39,054 nucleotides of DNA from Acidobacteriota bacterium (GTDB taxonomy: Bacteria > Acidobacteriota > Terriglobia > Bryobacterales > Bryobacteraceae), in the NCBI GenBank assembly GCA_026394075.1, contig JAPKYX010000155.1, positions 1-39,054 on the forward strand, given 5' to 3'. Positions 16,010 through 23,674 of this stretch are shown here, piece by piece. How positions within the stretch are numbered: position 1 is the first letter of the stretch; the number at the start of each line of letters is the position of its first letter. The translations under genes and the position numbers were made by a program. The notes under the pieces were generated by a model that ran no database searches, was not told the DNA's origin, and saw only the letters and a list, made by a program, of their open reading frames with translations.

Positions 16010-18637
16010 TCAGAACTGGAGCTGCAATGTGAACCGGAAAGCCCGCCCATCGTTCAACGTGTTGGTAATCCGTCCAAAGGCGGGTGAAGACAGGTCCGGG
16101 TTCGGCTCGGCGAACTGAGGTGAATTGGTGGCGTTCACCGCCTCCCCCCGCAGCATGATGCGCCGCTCGCCAGAAACCTGCCAGCTCTTGTCCAAGGCCA
16201 AATTCAAGTTCAAGATACCGCCCCGCCGGAACGTATTGAGGCCAATATTGCCCCGCTCATCCGTGGGCCGGATCAGGGAGAAGGCGGAGCGCGGCAACAG
16301 CCGGGTAGAGTCATCCGGGTGGTTCACGGCCCGCCCAAGAATCGCGGGATCGACGATGTTTGGACGGTCACCGTTGGTTCCATCCACATTCCCGAAACCC
16401 GGGCCGTCCGAGCCGCTGATCACGCTGAACGGCATGCCAGTCTTGGCCAGCCACACACCCGAAACATTCCATCCACCGACGGTGTCCCGCACCCAGCGCC
16501 GGCCCCGCGCCCGAGGCCACTGGTAGCGCAACCGGCTCAGCAGCGCGTGCGACTGGTCAAAGGCACTCACCGCCCGCAGATCGGGTTGCAACGTGTTCTC
16601 GCTTTGGGAATACCCCTGGCGAGCGTCATCGCCGGCGCCCGTGTTCAAGAAATTGCCGCCATTGTCCAGCGCCTTGCTGAACCAGTAGGAGAAATCGAAG
16701 GTCAAGCTCCGCCACTCCGGAACCACCAACGTCACCCGGGCCGCGTCAAAGTAAGCGCGGGAGCCATTCATCACGGGCCGGACCTCAAACAGACGGGGAT
16801 CTGGGCGCCGATCGTTGATTGTCGCTGTCGTCTGGGGGATCCCTGGCACCACCCGTGCCCGATTGGTGTGCCAAAGCAGGAAAAGCTTATGGCTGCGGCT
16901 GCCTACATAGCCCAACTGCAAGCGCCATTTGTTGGCCAACGCCACTTCCCAGCTGGCGTTGTATTGATGCGAATAGGGCGACACCAGATTACTGGGCAAC
17001 ACGAAGATGGTCGCTCGTCCCGTGGGGGAAAGATCCGCGCCCGCGAGAGGATCCAGCAGACTGGGGGCCTGCACCTCCGGCTTCAGGAACTGCGGTGGAT
17101 TCCAACGTAGCGACTGAAACGTCGTGGCGAAGATCTCGCCCATCTGGACACTATAGGCCGCCCTGACCACACCCCACCGCGGCGGCAACCGCCAAGCAAG
17201 GCCCACACTGGGTGCCAGATTATTGCAGTCACAGCGGAACGGAATCTCGGTGAGGCCGTTCACCTCACGGGGCCCGGTCTGCGGCTGATACCGCAAGCCG
17301 ATGTCCACCGTCAGGTTCGACCGCAAGCGAACCGTATCGGACGCAAAGTAGTACTGCTCCCAATTGCGGAAACCGCGCGCCAACTCGCCCTGCCCAAATG
17401 AAAAGCGGCTGGGAATGCCGAGCCGAAAGTTCGTAATCGCGTCGCGGCCAAAATCATTGCGGAAATACCAGTTGCCACGATTGGACGACGTCTCCCGGCC
17501 ATTGAACTGCAGCCTCGTGAGCGATCCCCCAAAAGTCAGCTGATGGCGGCCCGCTTGATGACTCACTTGACCGGCATACCGGAACCGGTTCTGCATGCGG
17601 TCAATCGGAATACCGGAGCCCGGCCCCAATGTGGTGTAGGCGGTCCCAATCTGGACCTGCGGGCCCACCGCATTCGCCTCCGGCAACAGTAGAGAATGCT
17701 GCCGGTCAAAGCCCAGCGTAAACTGCCCGGTCGTCCGCGCCCGGAACACCCTCAGCCACGTCACCCGTGCCGAATGATTCTTCGTTGTCGTGTCGGGATT
17801 CTGGCCTGCCACCAACTGGAAGGCGTCCACCCGCTGATTCATGTAGGTGTGCCGCGCGATAATCCGATCCTTGCTGCCCAAAACCTGCTCCAGCCGCAGC
17901 GAAGTGTTATCGGTGTTGATCAACTGCGGCGAATTGGTGTTCAGCGCCCGGGGATCGATGTCGGAACGGTTGGGCAGCGCGGTCGGATAGGCGCGCATCC
18001 ATCTCTCCAATATCGAGCGGATCCGTGGATCAGTCGCCAGCGGAACCCGTTCTTCCAGACGTGGCACCAGAATGTTGCCATTCACTTGCCCACGCAACTT
18101 CTGCTGCGAACCGTCCACCGTCAGCCAGGCATTACGCCACAGTGGAGTAGTGGCCGAAATGCCGTACTCGTTCTCCCGGGCCGGCTGCACGCCACCCACC
18201 TGAAAGAAGGACCGGGCCGTGGTGATGCTGTTTGAATGGGACCAGAAGACGTTGCCGTGCACCGCGGCCGACGGCTTACCTCCGGGCAAATGAATCGGTG
18301 AAACCGGGGCGGTGCCAAACTCCGCGCCAAAGTAGCTTCGCCCGGGTGCGAACTCCGGAACAATCGTGGCGCTGGTGCCCAGGCGCTTGCGCAACTCCTG
18401 CATGCCGTTGTTGTCGATCAGGTTGAACTGAACGTTCTCATTGCGGCGGCTTTCGCCCGACTGCGTGTCCGTCTTACCCAGCACATTGGCGGGCGTACCT
18501 TCGCTGACACTTAACGCAGCGGGGCGAACAGACGGTGCGGGAGCAACCGGCTCCAATACAGGTTTGGCGGGGGAGGGGGCTTGAGGATCCGGCACGCCCG
18601 CCTGGCAATACAAAACCAACGCAGCAAGACTCAGCAA
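16010..18637 (-). CDS. TonB-dependent receptor-like outer-membrane protein (Oar-type)
   Basis: 875 residues from a TTG start preceded by an in-frame stop. A hydrophobic N-terminus (LSLAALVLYCQA) looks like a signal peptide. It is followed by a Pro/Ala-rich linker, a short plug-like region and a long beta-barrel with alternating patterns. Barrel landmarks typical of acidobacterial TonB receptors include YYFASDTVRLRSNLTVDIGLRY, QYNASWEVALANKWRLQLGYVGS, FDFSYWFSKALDN and GGWNVSGVWLAKTGMPFSV. The final residue is F (TLQLQF), the outer-membrane assembly signal. The usual N-terminal carboxypeptidase-regulatory-like domain is missing and the plug appears short, so it may be a truncated or specialised receptor. 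Substrate unknown. It is divergent from a hydrolase gene with a 50-base gap. Confidence 0.8.
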   Translation of the reverse strand: MLSLAALVLYCQAGVPDPQAPSPAKPVLEPVAPAPSVRPAALSVSEGTPANVLGKTDTQSGESRRNENVQFNLIDNNGMQELRKRLGTSATIVPEFAPGRSYFGAEFGTAPVSPIHLPGGKPSAAVHGNVFWSHSNSITTARSFFQVGGVQPARENEYGISATTPLWRNAWLTVDGSQQKLRGQVNGNILVPRLEERVPLATDPRIRSILERWMRAYPTALPNRSDIDPRALNTNSPQLINTDNTSLRLEQVLGSKDRIIARHTYMNQRVDAFQLVAGQNPDTTTKNHSARVTWLRVFRARTTGQFTLGFDRQHSLLLPEANAVGPQVQIGTAYTTLGPGSGIPIDRMQNRFRYAGQVSHQAGRHQLTFGGSLTRLQFNGRETSSNRGNWYFRNDFGRDAITNFRLGIPSRFSFGQGELARGFRNWEQYYFASDTVRLRSNLTVDIGLRYQPQTGPREVNGLTEIPFRCDCNNLAPSVGLAWRLPPRWGVVRAAYSVQMGEIFATTFQSLRWNPPQFLKPEVQAPSLLDPLAGADLSPTGRATIFVLPSNLVSPYSHQYNASWEVALANKWRLQLGYVGSRSHKLFLLWHTNRARVVPGIPQTTATINDRRPDPRLFEVRPVMNGSRAYFDAARVTLVVPEWRSLTFDFSYWFSKALDNGGNFLNTGAGDDARQGYSQSENTLQPDLRAVSAFDQSHALLSRLRYQWPRARGRRWVRDTVGGWNVSGVWLAKTGMPFSVISGSDGPGFGNVDGTNGDRPNIVDPAILGRAVNHPDDSTRLLPRSAFSLIRPTDERGNIGLNTFRRGGILNLNLALDKSWQVSGERRIMLRGEAVNATNSPQFAEPNPDLSSPAFGRITNTLNDGRAFRFTLQLQF

Positions 18638-18687
18638 TGAAATCAGTCTAACGTGTTACAACCTGGTGCTGATATGCTCGCGTGGTG

Positions 18688-20292
18688 ATGCTTGAAATCG
18701 CAACCCTTTTCCTGCTGGCCCAGGCCGCGCCTCCGGCCGTGCCGGCCATGCCCCCCGGTGTCATCCATGAGGCCGGGGTCGAATACTCCGGTGTCGGCCA
18801 AAAGAGCCTGCTCGATGTGGTACGCCCACGCAATGCATCCGGCCCCCTGCCGCTGGTCCTTCTGGTGCACGGTGGTGGATTCCGGGCCGGCCATCGCAAT
18901 AGCTACCTGCCGGTGGCCATCAAGCTGGCGGAGCGCGGCTACGTGGCGGCGACGGCCAGCTACCGGCTCGCTCCCCACCACCAGTATCCGGCCCCGGTCG
19001 AAGACGTCAAAGCAGCCGTCCGCTTTCTCAAAGCCAACGCGGCCCGATTTCAACTGGACCCGGCCAAAGTCTGCGCCATGGGCGGCAGCGCCGGTGGCCA
19101 TCTGGTGCTGATGCTGGGCCTGACCGGTCAAGGCGAAGAACGCGTGAACTGCATCGTCAACTACTATGGGCCCACCGACTTCACACAGTCCTATTCCAAG
19201 AGCATCGACGCGGCGCAAGTGCTGCCACAGTTCCTGGGGGGCCATCTCGACCAGAACCGCTTGATCCACCAGCAGGCCAGCCCCATCAACTGGGTGACGC
19301 CACAGGCCGCGCCCACGCTCTCGATTCACGGGACCAAAGATGCCTACGTGGCCTACGAGCACTCTCTCTGGATCACCGAACGGCTGGTGGCCGCCGGGGT
19401 GGAAGCGGAGCTGGAGACCATCTCCGGTGCCGGGCATGGCTTCCGCGGGGCCGACGCGGAGAAGGCCGAGGCTCGGGCTTTCGCCTTCTTTGACAAACAT
19501 CTCAAGGCTGCACCGGCGCAACGCCGCATCCTGGTCTCCGACCACGGCCCCAAGGGCGAGATCATCGCCATGGAATGGCCCTCCGGCCGCGTGCTGTGGA
19601 CCAAGCCCAACAAGCGCGGCCACGATGTCCAGGCTTTGCCCAACGGCCACGCGCTGTTCACCATCGGACCTGATAAGACAGTGCAGGAGGTGGATGGGCA
19701 GGGTAACGTTGTCTGGTCCTATACCGAAGGCTTGGAACATCCGCTGGCCGCTCAACGTTTGCCCAACGGCAATACGCTGATTGGTGATGCCAAGTTGGGG
19801 AAAGTGATCGAGGTGACACCGGCGAAGAAGATCGTCTGGACGTACTCCAGCCCTGACATCGCCAACATGCGGATGCGCAACTCACACCGTACCCCGGCGG
19901 GTACGACGCTAATCGCGGTGGAGGCGGTGGCAAAGATCATTGAGGTGGACACCTCCGGCAAGATCGTCTGGCAGTGGCAAGCACCCAATGGCGAGAATCG
20001 CCGCGCTTACCAGGCGCTCCGACTGGCCAACGGCCACACCATGATCAGCATCAGCGATCCCGGTGAGGTGGTGGAAGTGGATCCAGCGGGCAAAGTAGTC
20101 CGTTCGATCGCCGGTGCCAAGCAGGACATCCAGTTTGGCTGGGCCAGCGGGATGGCGGTGTTTGATGATGGCAACTGGTTGATCTCCGACTACACTGGCC
20201 GCCGCCTGGTGGAAGTGGACCCCAAGGGCAAAGTGGTGAACGAGATGCGCCACAGCGAGCGCACGATCGCCAGCGTCGACGTCATTCGCTAA
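18688..20292 (+). CDS. Alpha/beta hydrolase fused to a repeat domain, probably a beta-propeller
   Basis: 534 residues. A short hydrophobic N-terminus (LEIATLFLLAQAA) suggests export. Residues 25-265 are an esterase/lipase-like alpha/beta hydrolase of the HSL/BD-FAE group: oxyanion loop H61-GGG, nucleophile S134 in GGSAGG, and likely triad partners D218 (HGTKDAYV) and H250 (GAGHGF). From about residue 270 a second domain follows with six or so repeats of the form 'G.v.W......H..Q.LPNGntLi...' (VQALPNGHALF, AAQRLPNGNTLIGD, QALRLANGHTMIS, AVFDDGNWLISD). This is the pattern of PQQ-like or arylsulfotransferase-like beta-propellers. GTG codons at 18682 and 18685 are alternative starts. Substrate unknown. 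Confidence 0.75.
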   Translation: MLEIATLFLLAQAAPPAVPAMPPGVIHEAGVEYSGVGQKSLLDVVRPRNASGPLPLVLLVHGGGFRAGHRNSYLPVAIKLAERGYVAATASYRLAPHHQYPAPVEDVKAAVRFLKANAARFQLDPAKVCAMGGSAGGHLVLMLGLTGQGEERVNCIVNYYGPTDFTQSYSKSIDAAQVLPQFLGGHLDQNRLIHQQASPINWVTPQAAPTLSIHGTKDAYVAYEHSLWITERLVAAGVEAELETISGAGHGFRGADAEKAEARAFAFFDKHLKAAPAQRRILVSDHGPKGEIIAMEWPSGRVLWTKPNKRGHDVQALPNGHALFTIGPDKTVQEVDGQGNVVWSYTEGLEHPLAAQRLPNGNTLIGDAKLGKVIEVTPAKKIVWTYSSPDIANMRMRNSHRTPAGTTLIAVEAVAKIIEVDTSGKIVWQWQAPNGENRRAYQALRLANGHTMISISDPGEVVEVDPAGKVVRSIAGAKQDIQFGWASGMAVFDDGNWLISDYTGRRLVEVDPKGKVVNEMRHSERTIASVDVIR

Positions 20293-20323
20293 CCCGCGCG
20301 CCGGATCACCGCGGGCGGTCCAC

Positions 20324-20350
20324 TTGCGCTGCCCCGCGCCGTACTATAAT
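20324..20350 (+). promoter_or_regulatory. Probable promoter of the B12-binding protein gene
   Basis: A perfect -10 TATAAT (20345-20350) is preceded by TTGCGC at 20324, with a 15-base spacer that is slightly short. A small stem-loop (GCGGGTG at 20355, CACCCGC at 20382) falls at the start of the predicted leader. Confidence 0.5.
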
Positions 20351-20419
20351 GCAAGCGGGTGGCATTCCGGTCTCGGCATGACACCCGCACGATCCGCTCA
20401 AAAACTCTGAAGCCGTTCA

Positions 20420-20821
20420 ATGGACCAACGTATCCGGGTGCTGGTGGCGAAACCGGGCCTCGACGGGCACGACCGTGGAGCCAAAGTGATAGCGCGCGCC
20501 CTGCGCGACGCGGGCATGGAAGTGATCTACACCGGATTGCGGCAGACGCCGGAGATGATCGTGAACGCGGCCTTGCAGGAGGATGTCCAAGTAATTGGGT
20601 TGTCCATCCTATCAGGGGCGCACAACAGCATAGTGCCCCGCATCATGGAGTTACTTCGCGAGAAGCAACTAACGGATGTGGTGGTCATCGTAGGCGGCAT
20701 CATCCCGGATGACGATGCCGAACAGTTAAGACAGCTCGGGGTTGCGCAAGTGTTTCAGCCAGGGGCCGCGCTGGAAGGCATCGTGGATTTCATCCGCCAA
20801 GCCGTCCCGCTGACCGCCTGA
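20420..20821 (+). CDS. Stand-alone cobalamin-binding protein (methylmalonyl-CoA mutase C-terminal type)
   Basis: 133 residues, a single Rossmann-like B12-binding domain. The base-off/His-on motif D15-x-H17-x2-G20 ([10 protein letters not shown]), the SxL element in GLSILSGAH and the GG in [10 protein letters not shown] are present, so it should bind adenosyl- or methylcobalamin. It matches the small/C-terminal domain of methylmalonyl-CoA mutase, which isomerises methylmalonyl-CoA to succinyl-CoA together with a separate catalytic subunit. No large subunit or MeaB-like GTPase is in the window, so the partner is elsewhere, or the protein has another B12-linked role. A likely promoter lies 70 bases upstream. 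The next gene starts 55 bases downstream on the same strand. Confidence 0.9.
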   Translation: MDQRIRVLVAKPGLDGHDRGAKVIARALRDAGMEVIYTGLRQTPEMIVNAALQEDVQVIGLSILSGAHNSIVPRIMELLREKQLTDVVVIVGGIIPDDDAEQLRQLGVAQVFQPGAALEGIVDFIRQAVPLTA

Positions 20822-20876
20822 CAGGTTCAGACAGATCATGGACTGGCACCGCGAACCCCCACAGAAAAGAGAGCGC

Positions 20877-22358
20877 ATGCAAGAAAAGTTGAACATCGCG
20901 GTGTTTGTCGACTACGACAACATCGAGATTGGTCTCAAATCAACCCTGCGCCGCGAGTTCGATGTTTCGATTCCCCTCGAAGCCTTGAAAGAGCGCGGCG
21001 ATATCGTAGCTAAGTTCGCGTATGCCAACTGGGGGCGCCAGGAATCGGCGGCCCGCCAGATGGCCGAAAACGCGGTCCAGATGGTGCAGCGGATGCCCAG
21101 CCCGCGCGGCGACAAGAATGGTGGCGACATCAATCTGGCACTGGATGCCCTGGAAATGGCCTTCACCCATCGCCACGTCAATGCCTTCTGCATCGTGTCG
21201 GGCGACAGCGATTTCATTCCGCTGGTCAACAAGCTGAAGGAATACGGCAAGCAGGTTTACGTGGTGGGCGGCAAGGCCTTCACCTCCACCATCCTGCAGC
21301 AGAACTGCCATGAGTTCATCAGCTATGAATCGCTGCTGCCGGACCGTCCGGAACCGGCGTCGCAGTCCCAGTCCAGTGCCGCGCCCGCCGCGTCGGTGGT
21401 GATTGCCCCCACCGGGGTGATCGAGACGCTGCCGGGTGAAATCCGCACCGTGCGCCGGGAAGGTTCTGAACGTGTCGAGCGCAGTGACCGTGGTGATCGT
21501 GGCGACCGTGGCCGCGGACGTGGTGATCGCGGCGACCGTGGTGACCGCGGAGATCGCGGCAACCGGGAAGATCGTGGTGACCGCCCCGAACGCAGCGGTG
21601 AACCGCGCCAGGCGCGTCCGCCCGCTTTGGATTTGGCCCTGTCTATGGGCTTGGTGGAACGGGCACTGCAAGTGCTGGAACGCCGCAACGTCCAGCCGCA
21701 GTTGGGGCTGCTGAAGTCCACCATGCTGCAGCTGGATTCCACGTTCTCTGAGCGCGCCTATGGAGCGTTCAGCTTCTCCGACTTTGTGGATCGCCTGAAG
21801 AAGGGCGACTTCGTCAACGTCACCGGCAGCGGTGGGCGCGTGATCATCGAACGCAAGTCCGGTGGCCCGTCCAAGATGATGCCGCAACCGGAAGAAGCCT
21901 TGCCGGGTCTGCGCGATGTGTTGGAAAACCATCGCCTGGAGCTGGAGAACGGCGGCACGGTGGAAGAGCTGGCAGCCTGGATGGCGGCCGAGCATCCTTC
22001 CTTTGATGCCCAGGCATTGGGTTTCCAGGCCTTTAACGAGTTCCTGAACTACGCCCAGGACAAGACTGTCGTTCGCATCGAAGCCGATGCCGAACGCGGC
22101 CAGATTGTGTTCCTGGGTGCGGAGTTCTATCCCCCGGCCCCGCCACCGCAACCGGTGATGGAAACGCCGCAGGAAGAAGAGTTTGAAGACGACGGCCCGC
22201 AACCCTATGTGGAAGGCCAGCCCTCGATCTTTGAGCCGAATCCGCCGCCCGCCAAGCCGAAAAAGACGGCCACCCGCAAGCGGTCCGCTTCACCCAAGTC
22301 TTCGTCAACGGGTTCGCGCAGCACTACGGCTCGCCCTCGCAAACGCAAGACCGACTAG
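20877..22358 (+). CDS. NYN-domain protein with OST-HTH/LOTUS domains
   Basis: 493 residues. Residues 4-150 are a NYN (PIN-like ribonuclease) domain: the opening NIAVFVDYDNIEIG (D12, D14) and the SGDSDFIPLV motif (D110, D112) provide the acidic metal site. A low-complexity linker of repeated DRG triplets (about 203-240) follows. Residues about 248-330 (MGLVERALQVLERRNV ... SFSDFVDRLKKGDFVNV) form an OST-HTH/LOTUS RNA-binding domain, and about 345-425 a second, weaker copy. The C-terminus is highly basic (about 465-493). Such NYN-LOTUS proteins are predicted to cut or bind RNA. An ATG at 20838 is an alternative start; 20877 is preferred because the NYN core begins directly after it and AAGAGAG lies upstream. 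Confidence 0.85.
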   Translation: MQEKLNIAVFVDYDNIEIGLKSTLRREFDVSIPLEALKERGDIVAKFAYANWGRQESAARQMAENAVQMVQRMPSPRGDKNGGDINLALDALEMAFTHRHVNAFCIVSGDSDFIPLVNKLKEYGKQVYVVGGKAFTSTILQQNCHEFISYESLLPDRPEPASQSQSSAAPAASVVIAPTGVIETLPGEIRTVRREGSERVERSDRGDRGDRGRGRGDRGDRGDRGDRGNREDRGDRPERSGEPRQARPPALDLALSMGLVERALQVLERRNVQPQLGLLKSTMLQLDSTFSERAYGAFSFSDFVDRLKKGDFVNVTGSGGRVIIERKSGGPSKMMPQPEEALPGLRDVLENHRLELENGGTVEELAAWMAAEHPSFDAQALGFQAFNEFLNYAQDKTVVRIEADAERGQIVFLGAEFYPPAPPPQPVMETPQEEEFEDDGPQPYVEGQPSIFEPNPPPAKPKKTATRKRSASPKSSSTGSRSTTARPRKRKTD

Positions 22359-22375
22359 TTCATCGCTGACAGGTC

Positions 22376-22420
22376 CCCGGCGTGCCTTTGGCTCGTCACT
22401 GAGCCCTAAGGCCCGCCGGG
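22376..22420 (+). other. Long structured hairpin between the NYN gene and ridA
   Basis: Three consecutive stems, CCCGGCG/CGCCGGG, GCCTT/AAGGC and GGCTC/GAGCC, stack into a 17-pair hairpin with one- to two-base interruptions and a 6-base loop. It sits in the 75-base gap and ends 13 bases before the ridA start. No U-run follows, so it is not a classic terminator. It may be an attenuator, an mRNA-stability element or an RNA-binding site. Confidence 0.6.
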
Positions 22421-22433
22421 TAAACTTGAGAGC

Positions 22434-22817
22434 ATGATCGAACGCATTCATCCCGCTGGCTCCGTGATTCCCCGGGGTCCTTACTCGCCCGCCGTCCGTG
22501 CGGGCGATTTCATTTATGTCTCCGGGCAAGGCCCCGTTGATCCCGCAACAGACCAATACAGCTACGGCGACATCCAGCACGAAACGCGCGTCGTCCTGAA
22601 CAACATCCGGCTCATCTTGGAAGGCGCCGGCGCGTCGATGGCCGATGTGATCAAGTGCAACGTCTACCTCGTCGACGGCCGCGACTTTGCGCAGATGAAC
22701 GAGGTCTACGGCAGCTTCTTCGGCGACAATAAGCCTGCTCGGACGACGATCGAGTGCAAGTTCGCCAACCCCCAGATGAAGGTGGAGATCGACTGCGTGG
22801 CGTATAAGCCGAGGTGA
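22434..22817 (+). CDS. ridA: RidA family reactive-intermediate deaminase
   Basis: 127 residues, standard length. RidA forms trimers and hydrolyses reactive enamine/imine intermediates made by PLP enzymes such as threonine dehydratase. The family core is intact: GPYSPAVRAGDFIYVSGQ, QHETRVVLNNIRLILEGAGAS, VIKCNVYLVDGRDFAQMNEVY, the substrate-carboxylate arginine in ARTTIECKF and the acidic VEIDCVAY at the end. GAGAGC precedes the ATG. The downstream gene begins 6 bases after the stop, and its ribosome site (GAGGTG) overlaps the ridA stop codon. Confidence 0.95.
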   Translation: MIERIHPAGSVIPRGPYSPAVRAGDFIYVSGQGPVDPATDQYSYGDIQHETRVVLNNIRLILEGAGASMADVIKCNVYLVDGRDFAQMNEVYGSFFGDNKPARTTIECKFANPQMKVEIDCVAYKPR

Positions 22818-22823
22818 TGACGG

Positions 22824-23315
22824 ATGCCAACATGGGCTGAGTGGGCTGGGTTTGCGATCTCAATCATTGGGTTCGGGATTACGATCTGGCAGATTATTGA
22901 GGCCAAGCAGGCGGCGCGGAATGCGCAGTCGGCGGCGGAGCACGCACAGGCTGCCACGATTCGCACTCGTGCTTCAATCCTGCGCGTGCAGGCCTTGAGC
23001 CAACTGGAGCGGGCGGTTCACTTGACGCGCGGACTCAAGGAACTGCACCGGCGACAGGCCTGGGAGCTTGCCCTACAGTCCTCAGATCAGGCCAGCGAGG
23101 CGCTGCAAGCATTCCGAGACGCGTCATCTGAGTTGACCGAGCCTGAGAGGTTGGGTATTCAAGGAAGCATTCAGGAACTCGCCACAATGAGGGAATTGAT
23201 TGAAGAAGGAGCGCAGCCAGATCTCCCTTCATTGCTCAATAGGGCGTTGGACCAACAGCTTGATAAACTATCGGTGGTGCTTGCTCAGCGTCGGCAGAGG
23301 GAGGAGGGTGAATGA
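22824..23315 (+). CDS. Unknown membrane-anchored coiled-coil protein
   Basis: 163 residues, not recognised. A single N-terminal membrane segment (about residues 7-25, WAGFAISIIGFGITIWQII) is followed by an Ala/Gln/Arg-rich helical region (EAKQAARNAQSAAEHAQAA) and a long, mostly helical, charged C-terminal part that is likely coiled coil and faces the cytoplasm. GAGGTG gives a good ribosome site. It overlaps the next gene by four bases (ATGA), so the two products are probably made together. Base composition looks less GC-rich than the neighbours by eye, which hints at recent acquisition. Confidence 0.75.
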   Translation: MPTWAEWAGFAISIIGFGITIWQIIEAKQAARNAQSAAEHAQAATIRTRASILRVQALSQLERAVHLTRGLKELHRRQAWELALQSSDQASEALQAFRDASSELTEPERLGIQGSIQELATMRELIEEGAQPDLPSLLNRALDQQLDKLSVVLAQRRQREEGE

Positions 23316-23674
23316 ACAACGCAATCAAGGTACTAATCCGACGTCTCGTAGTGATGACCGGTGAAGGTCAGGTCAAGTGGAAGCCATCGGTTCGTCCTGG
23401 TGCCTACGCGACCAACTTCACGGACTCCTCTGTTGAGATCCGGTCCACACTTCCACCCGATCTGGTGGAAGGTTTTGTTAGCCTTGGCCTACCTGCTGCG
23501 CCTGCGGAGTTCCGGATGTTTGATTCCTCTGGTAAAGTGGCCGGTGTCGTGGACTCAGTCTCGAACCCTGATGTCCAGGATCTTTGGGCTGCTGTGCGCA
23601 AGACAAACCCGGGGCCCGGTGAAAAGATAGCGGACAGCATCCTAGCCGAACTTGACCGACGCATCGCCTCCTAA
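23312..23674 (+). CDS. Unknown small soluble protein coupled to the preceding gene
   Basis: 120 residues with no membrane segment. The order of features (basic helix, then EGQVKWKPS, then YATNFTDSSVEIRSTL, a mid-segment FRMFDSSGKVAGVVDS, then VQDLWAAVRKTNPGPGEKIADSILAEL) recalls a widespread but uncharacterised small domain with a 'gkikW......Y.t......i.i' opening and an 'L..Ly...r' helix at the end. That recollection is not a database hit. It is translationally coupled to the membrane-anchored gene upstream. Its stop codon shares bases with the stop of the convergent MFS gene. Confidence 0.75.
   Translation: MNNAIKVLIRRLVVMTGEGQVKWKPSVRPGAYATNFTDSSVEIRSTLPPDLVEGFVSLGLPAAPAEFRMFDSSGKVAGVVDSVSNPDVQDLWAAVRKTNPGPGEKIADSILAELDRRIAS

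Noticed and set aside
16125..17110. Plus-strand open frames opposite the receptor gene
   Set aside because: They lie inside the antisense of a long beta-barrel gene and have no domain or ribosome site.
20351..20419. Possible cobalamin riboswitch before the B12-binding protein gene
   Set aside because: The leader is too short and has only one small stem-loop, with no B12-box-like sequence.
21484..21590. Possible CRISPR or tandem DNA repeat
   Set aside because: The repetition is of DRG codons inside a coding frame, with varying third bases and no spacers.
20940..22202. 420-codon open frame on the minus strand opposite the NYN gene
   Set aside because: Antisense shadow. The plus-strand NYN and OST-HTH motifs decide the coding strand.
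22824..23674. Assignment of the unknown pair as a named toxin-antitoxin or defence system
   Set aside because: No motif of a known toxin, nuclease, NTPase or receptor is visible, so naming it would be invention.
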